From positions 348,225 through 412,224 of the forward strand of contig CAADRB010000047.1 of assembly GCA_900708905.1 (NCBI GenBank): a stretch of DNA of 64,000 nt. Direction: 5' to 3'. The DNA comes from Hymenolepis diminuta. Its lineage: Eukaryota > Platyhelminthes > Cestoda > Cyclophyllidea > Hymenolepididae. This document shows, one piece after another, positions 1 through 19,144 of this stretch; position 1 is the stretch's first letter, and every line of letters begins with the position of its first letter. The notes below the pieces were generated by a model that made no database searches, was not told where the DNA came from, and saw only the letters and a list, made by a program, of their open reading frames with translations. The position numbers and the translations under genes are program-made.

Positions 1-3000
1 ACTTATAGGTATATTTGTGATTCTGCTCCGTGATTATTGCCTTAATTTGAAATTCGATTTTTAGATTTATGACTCATCTCACCTCCTTTCAACTATTTAT
101 CGATTGGTGCCGCTTATCCAATTCTTCCTATTCATCATATCTGGCTATTTCTTCTTAGTACACGTCCAGCCACCGACTTTCCCTTCCTGTCCTTATTTGG
201 CGAAGATGTTCCTCAAAGTTAATACGAGGTTCCCCATTCTATCCTATTGATTCCTTTCCTACGAACTAATTTTTATAATTAATACTAACAGAGACTTACA
301 TTAAAGAGAAAAATATCACTCACTTCTTTTCATAGATATTAAAAATGGAATGATATTGAAATAACTTAATGAATCATAAATAATACAGTCAAGCTTTATA
401 TTGTTTGAAAATAAATACGTAGCTGCTTTTATGCAGCAAGTCACGTTGTGGACCAATTGACTGAAATGAAAAGTAATATTATGCTACTCATCATCATATA
501 CATTTAAGTTCAACGTTTTAACCTGAGATACATAGTTTGACTGTAATAGTTGAAATATCTCTTAGTTAATCTACCATCATTACATTCTAGAACATGCTCT
601 CCACGTTTATGCAATACAATTTAATATACATATAACTAGAAGATCTGTCCCTTTTCAAAAAAATGGTTCATTCGCCCAGTCAATCTTCTACCAATGTTTT
701 AGCTGAGGATGTACAGAACCATTTTAGGAGATTTGAAGATTTTCCTAATGCCGGTAATGAATCTAGGATTCAGGGATTGCCGCCTTATTTTAGCCCCTGC
801 AGGAAACGACATTTTTCATTTATCAAGCTTTGATTGCCCACAATGACTTCATTTGTCTGCTCACGTTATCGGCAAAATAAACTATTTTTCGAAAGTTTCA
901 ACTTCATACTGCAGGCAGGGCTAACATTTCGTCGAATTCCTATTAATTTCTTAGAGAGGTTAGAAAGTAAGAGTTGAATGCTTAGGGGAAAGTCTCTTCT
1001 TTTCACGATGCGCCAGTATTGAGGGGAGTTTTAATTCATTAATAGAATAGATTGTGACTTCTGAAGTAGTGCCAAAGATGGTAGATCTTTATGTCACTAA
1101 TAGTAATACGAAAATTAATTATGCCCTTATCCTTCTAAATGTGGAGATGAATGTCGCACGGACATTTCAGAATGTAATTTTATTTAAATGTCGATGATTT
1201 TGTTATCAAGTATAATTACAGAATAGCATGACGTGAGTAAACTCTACTGATCTCCGTAGGTTGAATAGATTTACTCCTAGTCTAAAATATCCGTTTTGAC
1301 CGTAATAAGATACCAATGAATCGAGGTGGCATTACCGACCACAGATTTAAGTAAAGCGACTAACAAGCTTTAAATAACGTGTCCATAATGCAATCCATGA
1401 ACATGATAATAAAATCATTACATTTTGACATTACAAAGTTAATAGCGCTCCCAGTAAGAATGCCTCTATTAGTCAGATAAAGTAAGGCTCATGATTCCCT
1501 GACTTAAGTAATCCCTCACTATTTCTTATCTTACTAGACTCAGTTTTTATTCGCTTTATTCACACGTTTTCCCATTAATAAAGCTAACGAAGTTTTTCTG
1601 CTTTTCCATGGGCATAATAATGTTCTTCGTCGTAATGTGGAAAATTTTACTTTCTCAACGACATGAGCTTTGATTCCTGAATAATAATTTTTCAGAGCAT
1701 ATTAGTTTCAAAGAAGATTTAATCAAAGAATTTCCTAACAACTCAAGTTGTTTAAAATCTGAGACGTCATGTTCTGCGGTAAGTGAATCGGAGCAAATAC
1801 TCTTTACAAGGGGTGGGATTCATTCATAAAATTAGGATTATTCATTTCATTTCCATGTGTTATTTTTCATATATTACATTCTTAAAACGTGGTACAGCAG
1901 TGAACATAATCCTAGTTTTTCCTCGTTATTGTTAAATTAGTTTACTTAGAGAGCATGGAGTAAATCAACAAAGGAGTAGTAGGAAATCTGTAACATCCCG
2001 TGGAAAGCACATATGTTGTCTCAAGTATTAGACCACATGATAAACTCCCTTTAAGGCACAGCGACTCGAGTATGATTGACCTCCACCTGTTCACAAATGT
2101 ATTTACTTTGTCTATCTAATCAATTATAATCGACACAATATAAAACTATGTGAACTGGCGAGACGTTATCTCTCTGAGACTTTCTGGGGTTTTTATACGA
2201 AATTCCCAATACGTTATAGCTCGTAACTCTGTGCTGTTCTACTTGTGAGATGATAATTTCTTTAAATAGTCGTTCATCTATCGAACAATGGAAGCGAACT
2301 GCCACCTCCCCTCAGCCTCTTTATTACAATCCAGTCCTCATCCGCTCAGTGCCTGCTCTTAATTCTTTCCCATCCAATATCCAATTCTTCTTCCTACCAC
2401 CTCCTTTCCTCACATATATTCATCCTGTTCAATAAGCGCTTTGTCCAACACAACTCTAGGTTTCCTAACTTAGTCTAGGCTGTTGTTTCATATTAGTTTT
2501 TAGGAGGATCATTAATCTTCAAGAGGCTCTCTCTAAACCTGATTCAGTCTCCTACATGGGATAAGAGCTACTTTAAATTCGTTGTTGAGATAAGGGCAAA
2601 ATAAAACAGCAGGTGATTCCACTCCCGGTAATCCTCCAATGAGAACGTGGAATTCAAGTTAGCTCGCTATTAAATCCAAGACATTGTTTAAGGGTTTATA
2701 CAATAAACTTCGTTGTTAAGACATATATTTAGTTGTAAGACGCACATTTAAAATACTCCAAAAGCGAATAAATGTAAATTTTCAAGTGGAAAATAACTCT
2801 TATTTTTTCAATAAATGGAATGAAAAATAGGACCTCTTTTGGATACTATCTTATTAAATAATCTTGTGTTTTATAAACTCCTCTATTTTATTTTTAACTT
2901 TCCTTAACCGACCTTAAATGAACAAAATAAAAACGAATTTGAAGTACTGGTATCTTAAATTGCAACCCTTACTCTTCTTCTACTTCTGAAAGTACATATT

Positions 3001-3988
3001 TGATATGCGCTCTCTTTGATTTAACTGTTAAAACAAAGTCGAGTCTCGTTGGCTTTGTGCCGCCCAATTCTAATGAATTCTAAGTACGTGGGCGTTTACA
3101 CACAGAAGATAATTTGATTAACGGCACGAAACGAGATCTTTGTTTCTCAAATTGATTTGACTCTCGCGAGCCCAAAAAATATCTGCCATTTACCAAACTC
3201 TATAGAGTCTGTTTGAATTGGCACAGCTTAAAAAGTATCAGAAGAGGCATCGGTGAATTCATTTATTTTCCATGGCAGAGCAAAAAGCCTTAAAACTTTC
3301 CATCATGGGGAAAAATTCAAACTGAAGTTCACAAGGAGAGATCATGTTGATATTTTAAGAGGAAAATGTAGAGCAGGTAGTAGAAATGAGGTTTAAAAAA
3401 TCAAGTGAACTCTCCTTCATAATTATCCAGTCAACTGTTTTTCAAGTTGGATTTCTTGAGACTTATGCTTTTTCATTAACTTACACTTCGTGGGAAAGAA
3501 CTGAGTGGCAAGTTGTCATACGATTTCGGAGCCATTCTTTTTTTCACATTATCCTTGTAACACTTATCTACTGGCCAAAAAAGTCGGATCATCTTTGGGT
3601 CTGTGATAGTCTATCCGCAGCGCCTTCTCATCTCACTCTCTTTTGCAATGAGTCGATGACGCCGGGAATACACATTACTAATGAATATTTGTTGTAAAAA
3701 AGGGCAAATAAGTCAGTTGCGGGAATAGCAGAAAGAGAAAAAAATGATCCCCATTCTACAAAAACAAAATGCTTAACTGACGTCAGTAAGTAAAATTTGT
3801 GCATTTTTCTGGCTGAGAGACAATTTTCGCAAATATTCTAATCTAACTAAATCCATCTGTCAGCCTTATATACCCCATTTTCCAGGTTTTTCATTCATCC
3901 TCTCTTATTCTGCTGTTATTCACCATAACTATGGTCACTCTCAATTCGTGAATTTTTAATCAGGGAAAATATGGTCGACCTCTAATAG

Positions 3989-4017
3989 CTCCTAAGAAGA
4001 TTTTAAGTTCTTAGGAG
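3989..4017. repeat. Perfect 10-bp inverted repeat (stem-loop)
   Basis: CTCCTAAGAA at 3989-3998 and its exact reverse complement TTCTTAGGAG at 4008-4017 are separated by a 9-nt AT-rich loop. It lies in intergenic DNA with no associated gene. It could be a remnant of a small inverted-repeat transposon or chance. Confidence 0.5.
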
Positions 4018-4336
4018 GATTTATCTTATAAAGCTTAAAACGGAGCTAAAAATCCATTAACAGTACGATTCTACCGGGAGTAGCATCTACCGATTTTGAC
4101 GAGCTCTTTCGTCTTATCAATGGATTTCGCTAATTCTTCACAAGGTTACTTTTACAGTCCACAAGCCGATATCCCAGCCAGAGAAGAAGGAGAAACATAG
4201 GTCCTTGTTGTTATGGCAAAATCTTATTAAGGTTTGTGAAGTTTACAATGCTGCTGATGCTGATCAAGGGAATCTTCCGTTGCGCTAGGACATTCTGGAA
4301 AGTACGGGGGTGTTACTGATCACGTAGCGCGCGTGA

Positions 4337-4582
4337 TTTCTCCTCAGCCAATCAGCAGTCAGTAATCCCACGGCATGGTATGCTGATAGCTCAAAGGCAA
4401 TCGCAATAAAGGCTGCCCACGCAATACCTCTTTGTTCTGGCTACAGTGCACATAGCCTAGCCAATCTTGGGGGTAACTTTATACTAGAGGACTCTGCTAG
4501 AGGCTATTTGGACTTAAGAAGATTGCTTAATCATGCAGAGTCCGCAACAAGTACACCTAGAACAATGTACAGTATAGTGTAA
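4337..4582 (+). pseudogene. Possible decayed coding segment or orphan exon
   Basis: This open frame of 81 codons without an initiating Met lies in a segment visibly richer in G+C than its surroundings. Its translation is alanine-rich and protein-like (for example TAWYADSSKAIAIKAAHAIP and RGYLDLRRLLNHAES). A plausible acceptor (TGATTTCTCCTCAG) ends at 4347. Upstream, at about 4090-4290, another open stretch in a different frame reads LLLWQNLIKVCEVYNAADAD, and a short frame at about 4288-4360 reads HSGKYGGVTDHVARVISPQ. That pattern fits a frameshifted pseudogene, but I do not recognise the family and chance is possible. Confidence 0.2.
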
Positions 4583-7500
4583 TTCACATTAGTTCAGGTA
4601 AACAATTTAAGGGTTAGCCAGTATTTTAATAATAATGGGAAGAATATATATAATATATTAATTTCGCAAACAGATATATTTAATATTCTTTTATGATTAT
4701 ATTTTCACCTTAATAACTACTCAAGTTAATACATTGTAAAAACGCTATTATTAACTTGGCTACTTCTATGAAGGTATAATATTATTCGATTTGGATGTTT
4801 AAAATATCTACTTAATCACAGTGGTATCAGTCGACTTTTTCCTTCAATAAAACATGACATTACGGGATATAAAAAGGGGTCAAATGAACACGCCTGCCAA
4901 GTCGGAGGTCAACTCCAACTCCATTCATTTGTAAAGAATAACATCAAACATTAATTGTCGCTACAGGTCACACAACGGTGATCAAGATCCCAAACTGTGG
5001 TAATAAAAATTCAGCAATTTATTACGGACTTAATCACACTTATCTTATTTTTATCCATATTAATTTAATACTATGTCCCGTCTGGTCAGTTTGATGACCC
5101 ATTCATCCCATGGCCCCATATTCGCATCATGTGCACTCTATTCCTATGTGTGTAATTCTACCATACCGGTACGTCACGTATCATTTCTGATTTCCTATCA
5201 GTTTACAGTCAATTCATTCTGTGTAGTTTCTAATCCAATGCACTATTGCCTAAGGTAATATAATCTCTGCCTGCTTGTGTAGGACTGCCTGCCATTAATG
5301 TTTCCCTGAACGTCACACTCGCTTATATTGATTCTCACCGTCAGGACTATTGCTGTGTTATTCCAATTCTCAATACATCCCTTTTGCTATTCAGTTTCTT
5401 CGTGTGTTCTACTAAATTCTTGCCTACTGTGTTATTACTAATGAAGCTTCAGCGGGTATAATTAAAAATATTTTAATTGACATTATAATTCAGTTCAGCT
5501 TCTAATACTTCAAAGAATAACGTTTGGCGTCGTGAGTATGATCACCTCAGTTATACTTCGCAATATTAAATAATCGTCTTCTGATTATTCAGAAAAATAG
5601 CATGTTGGCATTGTCTGACCTGGACTTCGCTAATAGATGCCAATGGAGGTTCAGTAGATTATTGCCAGAGCAATTGAATTAGGCTTTCGTAACAAGTGAA
5701 ATAAGCATATTTTGTCATAGGGAATATGAATAAAGAGTAAATTTGGAAATACCTAGGAAGTCCTCCTTCAAACACTTAAAAACATTGCGGTATTTGGAAA
5801 ATTTATAACAATAATAATTATTATCATTATTGCTAGATTTCACTTTGAGAAAACGCTAGTAAACTCCGCTATGTTTAAATCTTGTAAACTGATATCATCC
5901 TGCGATCTTGCTTATCAGTTTATTCGAGAGTGCACTTTCTTCTGAAGTCAGACGAATTTGGTTTGGATTGATAAAATTGAGATTAGGGAGGCGTTAATGA
6001 ATGCAAACCCTCAAACTTTGAAGGCAACTATCTCGCGCTATTTTCGTCTAGGTGTATTCAATTCTAAGCTCCAACCGAACGCTCTCGAACTCTTTTTTTG
6101 ATGCGTCGCAAATCCACTTGTGATAGTTTCTGATGGAGAAAATTAGCCTAAACGTCGGTCAATATGCTTCTCTTTCGGAGGAAGATTGAACGATTTAAAT
6201 CCTTCGGCCATATCTCTCTATTCTCCCGCCAAAATTAAGGCCCCTAAGCTATGTTTCAGCTTGTTGGAATGGTGAAATGTATAAATGCATGTATAAGTAG
6301 GGACGTGTTTATCAAATAAAAAAAGACCACTTGCATCGCTAATATCTTACATTAGATTAAAAGTCTATTTATTTTACTAACATTGTTTCGATTTTAAAGG
6401 TGCATTAATGTTTATCTATATTACTTCATACATAGATCCTAATAGATAATAGTACTATTCATTGTAAACTGATAACTGATGAGACAGGATGCCATTGTTT
6501 TCTGACTGATTTTCATCGCCACATAAAGTTAGAAATAAATTGTCAAACATAAAACTAATTTCATATTTATTATCAAGAAATTTTTACATTCATCCCTCCA
6601 GTCAATGAAGAGGGTCAATGGGCTATTGTCTTTTGACGGCAAAGGCACTATTGAACTTGTATTTCACAACGTGAACGCCATCGGTGCCAATTGAAGTTTG
6701 CATTTAATTATGAAAAAATTATTCTTCGCACAAAGAATGAACGAATCTTCAAAAAGGGAGCTGGAAATCGCTTTTCATTTTAAAAGATTGAATAAACTGG
6801 AGCAAAACGGAAATAATGCGTACCTATGAACTAAGAAAGCAATCAGTAATCGATAAATATGCAGATGGATCATAAAATAGCCTTAAAATTAATTTAGTCC
6901 AATCGAAACCGACTGGGTCATTTTATTGCAATTTCAAAATGATGCAAAATTATAATACAAATAATCGAATACCTATTCTAGGAGTTTAATAGAAGTGTAA
7001 GTGCTTAAGTGAATTAAAGGTGGAGATGCTCCCATTAACGATACCTGGAGAAAAATTCTGATTAAAATGCAAGAAAATGTGTCTTTTTTTTTCAAAAGTT
7101 GGATAAAGATTAAGAAGATCATTAACAACCACCTGCAGTTTCCTTTGCCGTTCAAATTTTAACGTTAAACTTTGTTTGAAAATTTTCAGAACTCAGCATC
7201 GAAGTGCGACTTTCATTATAAACCTGAGCTATAAAGATGAGGAATACGATATGGTCACTTATAAAATGACTTACATAAATGCAATGGGTGACTGAAGTGT
7301 AACTCTCAACTTTAACAATCAAACAATTTAATTGTTAATTATTTTTTTGATAAAAAAGAACTTAGAAGAATATACATAATATGAGGTCTCAGCTGAAATT
7401 CGATTAGGCAGTTTCTTAAATTGCTCCATCAACTGGGTCTTGCATGCTATTTCTTGGGTATTAATACATTTAGATATTTTTAAGGGTAGTGATTTTTCAA

Positions 7501-10500
7501 TTACCCCGTAACTAACCTTGAAAAATCTCCCACATAGATCTATTTGTAAGGACGAAATTGTTGCATAAAGAGGTTGCAACAGAAGAGTTAAGTGCAAATT
7601 ACTTATTCCGTTCGTTACGAGGTTAAAGTGAAGTTACTAAGGTCGCGCGTAACCATACCAATGGTGGAGCAATATGTGAATATCGATTTCGACCTATTGA
7701 TTTCTCTTCCACTGTTCGATGCATTTTCAAAAATTTCGCATCAACTCATTGGTAGCATGTTCTCTGTGGTTATTTATTCATCCGTTTTCTCAATTCAATT
7801 TATATTCAGTGTATTCTCTTCACCTAAATTCTCCGAGCTCTGCAATCTAAACAGGCATTTAGATTATGGATAATAAATAGCTTGTAATATGATGATTTCC
7901 TTAAATTCACTATGGCTATACAAAGAGAGAAGATTTAGCTAAGTAGATGGAGCTAAGGTACGAGGATTGTTGCTGAACTAATGGTTATAAACTATAAGAG
8001 TCCTAAGAAGCAAGACCAATAACATCAGTTTACAGAATATAACCGAGTACTAAGATAGCCAGAGCGTGGTGAACCAGTAGTTGTTTGAAGGAGTAACGGA
8101 ATGGGGTATAGAAATCTACTGGCTTGGTTGTGATACAACCCCGTTGTGTCGGTAGCCGGAACGTGCCCGTTAATATTCATTGAGAAGTTGTCTAGTGACC
8201 AATCGTGTTTAGATTACTTATGATCGAGACATTGAGTAAGTTGGCAAATCAGAACAGACAAATTAAAATTAGTGATAAATAGAATCTAAATAAATTAGTT
8301 ATCAGGTCGATCGATCGATGACTGGAAAATAAAGGGTAACAGTTGAATTTTGGGAACAGCGTTATCATTAGAATAATATAATTCATAATTTCAGTTTATT
8401 AAATTTTTTATGCCTTATATCCTTTGTGTTACAGAATAATTAATTCAGTTCAAAATGGAGTCTAATGTTATTTGAAACGGCCACTTATGTGGGGCATGAT
8501 ACCAGTGTAATTTTCTCAGCATCTAGTCGACAAAATACGTTGAACTTCGTGCCACATTTGCATCAATTTCGACGCAAATCCGGATAAACTTCTACAATGG
8601 TAAACCATATCAATATTTAGTTATAACACCCACGTTGTTTACACTACATCTCTTATTATGGTATTAAATCAAAATTTGATTATTAAAACGTAAGATTAAG
8701 TATTTTTAAGTTTAATGGTGATTTTTACATCAGCATTCATTATTCTCTTTAAAATAATAAGATTTAATTAACAGCTTTGATGAAATAAATTTTTAATTAT
8801 TCGAAGTAATTTATTATCGATTATTAAAGGTGCCAAAAATAATTGCTATTGACATGAGAAATAAATAAATATGCAATACACGTTATATTATTTTCCATGT
8901 GATTAAAATACAACCAAATGGTCGCAGATTGTGCCAAGACCCAAGCACGCCTGACGTGAAATTTCCTGCAGTGTGACATTATCCCCCTCTGGTTCTCCTA
9001 TGTCCTCTAAGCCTTGATGTGATGTCCTTATTAAACCCAATTAAATCATCTTCTTATTTATCAAAGTGTACAGTGACCTCAATCGATGTAAGCCCCCACT
9101 TTACGTGAATTATGTCCATAAATAGAATTTGTCCTCCATTGTGCGGACGTGTCCTCTCCGACTTCCTACTTTCTGATCGTAGTAGCTTTGACTCATACCA
9201 TGGCATCCAGGAGATATAATAGCTTTAAAGATCGGGATTCACTAACTAACCCTTTGTGTTCCGAAGTAAACCCCTATACGCAATATTCAGGACTTTTTAA
9301 TTAAGTCCTTAGTACCTTCTGAAATGTTGTATTACCCCTTAGTCTTTTTTCTTCCGGGTTTGGGAACGTATTCTCTTTGACTGAATGCATGGCATAAAAC
9401 CATTGCATTATCTCATGCTATTTTTTACATTAACTTGAAAATTCAGAACTTAAGTGGTCGGTTTAAACTACAAACAAATTTACATAATGTCACGAAAACG
9501 TTCTCATTTAATCTCTGATTGGTCCAAAAAATGATGTTTGAAAACATACTCAACAAATGTCTCGAAAAATTAATTTACGTAAATTGAATCTGGTCTCAAT
9601 CTTCAAGCCAAATTGGGTTGCAATTTCTGCTTGTCAAATTCAATATAAGAGGGTTCAAGTAGCTTCAGCAAAACTAAAATCACCTCTACAGTTTCCTTAA
9701 ATGGGTTGTGTTGATTTATATGGATTGTATAAACCTGAAAAGGTTTATTGTCACATAATCACTTATTGACGGGGAGAGAAGAGCTAAAAATGAGGGAGGA
9801 GTCTGTCCAAGTTGCCAATCGTCAAGGTTATTATTGACTTTCTACATAGAGCAGGGTGGAGGGAGGCAAGGCGATGGAGAAGGAAGTTTATGAAGAAGTT
9901 TCAGACACCTCAAGAGAAGAAAGGAGATGTAGATGGGTTGAAGACGGACAGGTTGAGGTGTGTTGGAGGTTGACGGAGTGATTTAAGGATAAGATGAGCA
10001 AAGAATATGATAAGGATTCATATTAGGTGTTCCAAATTTAATGGGGTGTGAATTTTCTTGAATTTGGCCTTGTGCACTGAGGCAGTAATCATCGTGCATG
10101 TCTTTAAAGTTAGTCACGAGATCAATACCCATTGAATCACACCCAGTTGCATGGGTAGCCAATCGTCTCGGTAAATTCCGGTTAAAAGGAGAGGCGGCAG
10201 AATGTGTGAGTTTCTCATAGGAGTGACTCAAGGTTACTTCCTTTCTACTTTCAAGGAGAAAATATAATTATGTAAACTTATTAAATATCTTTCCTTGAAA
10301 AAAATTAATATTTATTTCATGTTTTCTCTTACTATTTTTGAAATTAATGTTTATTCCTTTCACTGTCTATATGAACTAATTATGAATTGCGTTACATTAC
10401 ACATAGTTCGAGTTGAACTATAACAAGTTTTTGTTAAAGCAGTGAAAAAGTGTTTTCCTTCGTCTCTGGCGGAGATTTCAGCTTGTAGATCATAAAAACT

Positions 10501-11521
10501 ACCCAAGTCAAGTGATGTGAACACTCTTCCTAAAGGACTTGGGGAAGTTTGTTTAACGCATAACGGCTTTGAATTATTACAATGAGTATACAAATTAAAC
10601 ACGCGCCGGTCATTATTGTTATCAGAATTGTTAAATCTTCTTCTCGTCCTTATTCACCTACTCATCGGCTTTTCCTTCTGACAACTTCGTGGGTGGTTGG
10701 GTGTCATATTCTTCGCCTCTGATCTCACACAGTTCAAAAATATTTCATAGCATATAGCGCCAACTCGCTACGTAGGTTAGAACACAAAGGAACTTTCACT
10801 CGTCCTGTATTGCTAAAGCGGACCTCTTATAGGGCTATTTTGAACGTCATGAAGGGAATTTTAGAAGAGTGATTTTCTTTTGATATCCTTTTTCTCTATT
10901 TCTCAAAAATCTCTTTCCATATGTTTGGGGCATTGGCACTCATTTGATAAATTCATCGTTGATACGAAAAGACAATTCAAATATTGCATGAAATTAGTTC
11001 ACCTTGCATGACCCCTTAAACAAATACGCAAATGACATTTTAACTGTTGTTGCAAATTTTCACATTGCTTTTGTGAAATGAGATCATTTTTCACCATTTT
11101 TAATATCGGAAATTATGCACCTCTTGCAATTACACTTCAAAATTAGTGATTGGCAAAACCTCATTTAAGTAAATCACAAAAAAATGTATATTTAGACCTC
11201 CTTTTCCGTTAAAGATTGATTTATAACGAATGTTAAAGCAAAATTCCAATATCAGAAACTCTACAATCTCTTAACTAAAAGGGAACCTGACTTCAGGTAC
11301 CGAGTTGATTCAGGCTATTAAACCCAAAAATAGCCTTATTATACTCCTTTATCCCATAGGTTCAATTAGGAGTTTCTCAATACTCACTATGAGGAAAGAT
11401 GTGGCACCACAGAGCCTCTGCTGATAACCTCCAATTCGACCGCCTCCCTCTATTAACTCGAGTTTATACAGTGCAGTAGGGCAATCCCCTCCAACTTCAC
11501 AGATGACCACGTTATTTGAAC

Positions 11522-11527
11522 TTTATT
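11522..11527 (-). terminator. Possible MCM7 polyadenylation signal
   Basis: Forward TTTATT reads as AATAAA on the minus strand, about 510 nt past the MCM7 stop. It is the first canonical hexamer I see downstream on that strand. An AT-rich sequence yields such hexamers by chance, so the assignment is weak. Confidence 0.25.
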
Positions 11528-12035
11528 ACGATCTCATAAAATTCAAGACTACCCGTCGTTGAAGAAACGCTTCCATATGACATTAAGAGCTGCCCATTTG
11601 AAGTCGAATCTGCAAGTGAGAACGGATCTCAGAACGTTCGCAACTTTTTAATTCAACTATGCAAATATCTCAATTTCAAAGCACTATAATTCAAAAAATG
11701 ACCTTATTAAAGTTAATATTCCTACTATGTAATTTCACGCAAACCTTCCTACAAAGAGATCCTTTAAAGTAGATATCAACCACGGGAAGTTCTTACAGAG
11801 AAAACAGGGGCGCAAGGAGACTACCAATAAAGGGATATATTTACTGTCGATAATAACGAGGCATACATAAATAAATTTAACATGATTTCTCAATAAAGTA
11901 GAGCGCGCGCACGCAGAGAAAACACGAAGAAGGAGATGGCGTTTACAATTCGAATGCATAATATTCACTTTTCTGTAGGACAAATACATGCGAGAGACAA
12001 ATAGGGAGAAGGACAGAGACAATGTGACGTGACAT

Positions 12036-17292
<5,257 letters not shown>

Positions 17293-18380
17293 AGGACGGT
17301 GTTACAAAATCTCAATTATGCGGAGAGTTTGAAACAATGTATTATGAGAACATTTAAACATAATTTGTACAGTTTCATCATTTGGTATTTTAACACTCTT
17401 AAGACGAAATATGAAGAATCGGCTTTAATCCACCCCGTTTATTTTTTTATTTATGCTATTAGACGTAATATTACTGTTTCTTCTGTCAGATGTAATGATA
17501 TATTCTTCCCATACTAAATTCTGGATAACTGAATATATTTCAAGACATTAAATTTTTTATTATTAAATAAAGAAGCATTAAGTGACAGATACTTGTTTTT
17601 ATAGCTCGTGTATTTTTTCCGTTTATTGCATCCATTTAACAACAGCTAATGACATTTGAACTATTGTTTACCTGATTTTAATATTCAGAACTTAGAGTAA
17701 TCAAGATCGTAAATTTTCTGTTATTTATACATTTATCACTTCGAGCTCGATATTTTAATCTACATCTTGCCGCACTTTATTTAATTTTTCTTTTCAAAAA
17801 GTTTGCTATTACCATTGCCACTTCTTGAAAAAGATATTGTGAGCATGATTTTAACATAATTTGTCATATTCTCTTGAAATTTTTACTGGAAATGAATTTT
17901 GGATCTTCGTACTCATTAAAGATGCATAGTGCAATTTCTATTCCTTTCTTTTTCAAGCCTAATTATATTTTGCCCTTTGTCGAGCTATTTGCCCTAAAAT
18001 CATCTCTAAAACATCCATTTTATCAGGGCTTAACACCACCCCGATTGCTTTTTTATAAATTGATATCTACTCTAAGTCTAATTTTGCAACATTAAACTGC
18101 AACATATTCGCTAGAGGCAATAGTGAAGGCGATAAAATCTCGATAACAGCGTCCAATGGTCGTGGTTGCTCACATATACTTACATAGGTGCCAATCATCA
18201 CGCAGAGACATCGACGACCTGACATAACTGAGGCCTCACCAAGAAATGTTCGTGTATAAAACCTAATTAGAATATCAATAAATTGGGGTGGCTTCCCGGC
18301 AAGTATCTATACATCAGGTGTTAATTGATATGTGTCATTATTTTTGTGTATGAATATTAATTTTAAGAGTTTTTTAAGCT

Positions 18381-18516
18381 GTGATAACGTTGAGGGTCTA
18401 TCAGGACCATTTGGATTGAATAGATGGAATAAGTCAAGTCACTCATATCGTCAGATCAGTTCGGAGGTGGCAGACAAGCCATCCCAATTTATTAATTAGC
18501 AAATTAGCTTTATATG
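18381..18516 (+). repeat. Direct repeat copy A (~136 bp)
   Basis: This pairs with 19009-19144 in the same orientation. Shared blocks include GAATAGATGGAATAA, TCGTCAGATCAGTTCGGAG and CCAATTTATTAATTAG. Single-base differences and small indels at the left end show an old duplication or two copies of a dispersed element. The two copies bracket about 490 bp without coding capacity, so a terminal-repeat (TRIM-like) element is one reading. Confidence 0.75.
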
Positions 18517-19008
18517 TGATTTGCTCAAATTACAACAGGATACAAAATCTGCTACCTCATAATGTACTTTTTGTCGACGTCCTCTCAAATTTATTAATAT
18601 AGAAACGGAATTAAGATAAATTTGATGATTTAAGGTGATGATTTAAGCTTGTTGAAGCCAATTTCTTGTTTATTAATAAACAAATAAATTTAGATTGAAT
18701 TCATATTCCAGTGAGTCAAATCACCCAATAAAAAGTTGGATCCTGAAACCAAAGGCAAGTTTTCTGCCGAAAATTGGGCAGAAGATAACTATGGATTTGG
18801 GTACTGTAATCATTTAATACCGAGGTGTAGCTCTTTTAACAAGTGTACAATACAAATACAATTAAGTGATTTATATGTCAATAATTTTATATCTAATTGT
18901 AAATCTCTCTATATCTGTGTTTAAAGAATATCATTTTCCTTAGAAAAGCAGAAAATGTCATTAGTTTGACAGTTTTATGAGAATATAATCCTAATGCGGT
19001 GAAACCTT

Positions 19009-19144
19009 GTGTAATAACGTTAAGTTTATCGGGACCACAACGATCGAATAGATGGAATAAATCAAGTCACTTATGTCGTCAGATCAGTTCGGAGATGGCA
19101 GGTCAGCCACCCCAATTTATTAATTAGTAAATTAGCTTTATATA
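19009..19144 (+). repeat. Direct repeat copy B (~136 bp)
   Basis: This is the partner of 18381-18516. The shared block runs from GTGTAATAACGTTAA to AAATTAGCTTTATAT. The right flank of B does not resemble the right flank of A, so the homology ends near 19144. Confidence 0.75.

Larger units (their letters stand above)
1..11521. other. Intergenic region downstream of MCM7, no convincing gene
   Basis: The stretch is AT-rich. Open frames are short (103 codons at most), have no recognisable domains and look like chance ORFs. Three things stand out. One is a 56-codon ATG-initiated frame on the plus strand at 663-833. The second is a GC-richer segment at about 4100-4580. The third is a purine-rich stretch at about 9770-9980. 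The true 3' UTR of MCM7 may extend into the right end. Confidence 0.6.

Noticed and set aside
3386..3697. 103-codon plus-strand ORF in the left intergenic region
   Set aside because: No domain, no coding-like composition and no splice or polyadenylation context; such lengths arise by chance in 64 kb.
9770..9980. Purine-rich stretch with a 35-codon Glu/Arg-rich frame
   Set aside because: Purine bias alone yields such translations; no splice sites or conservation signal were visible.
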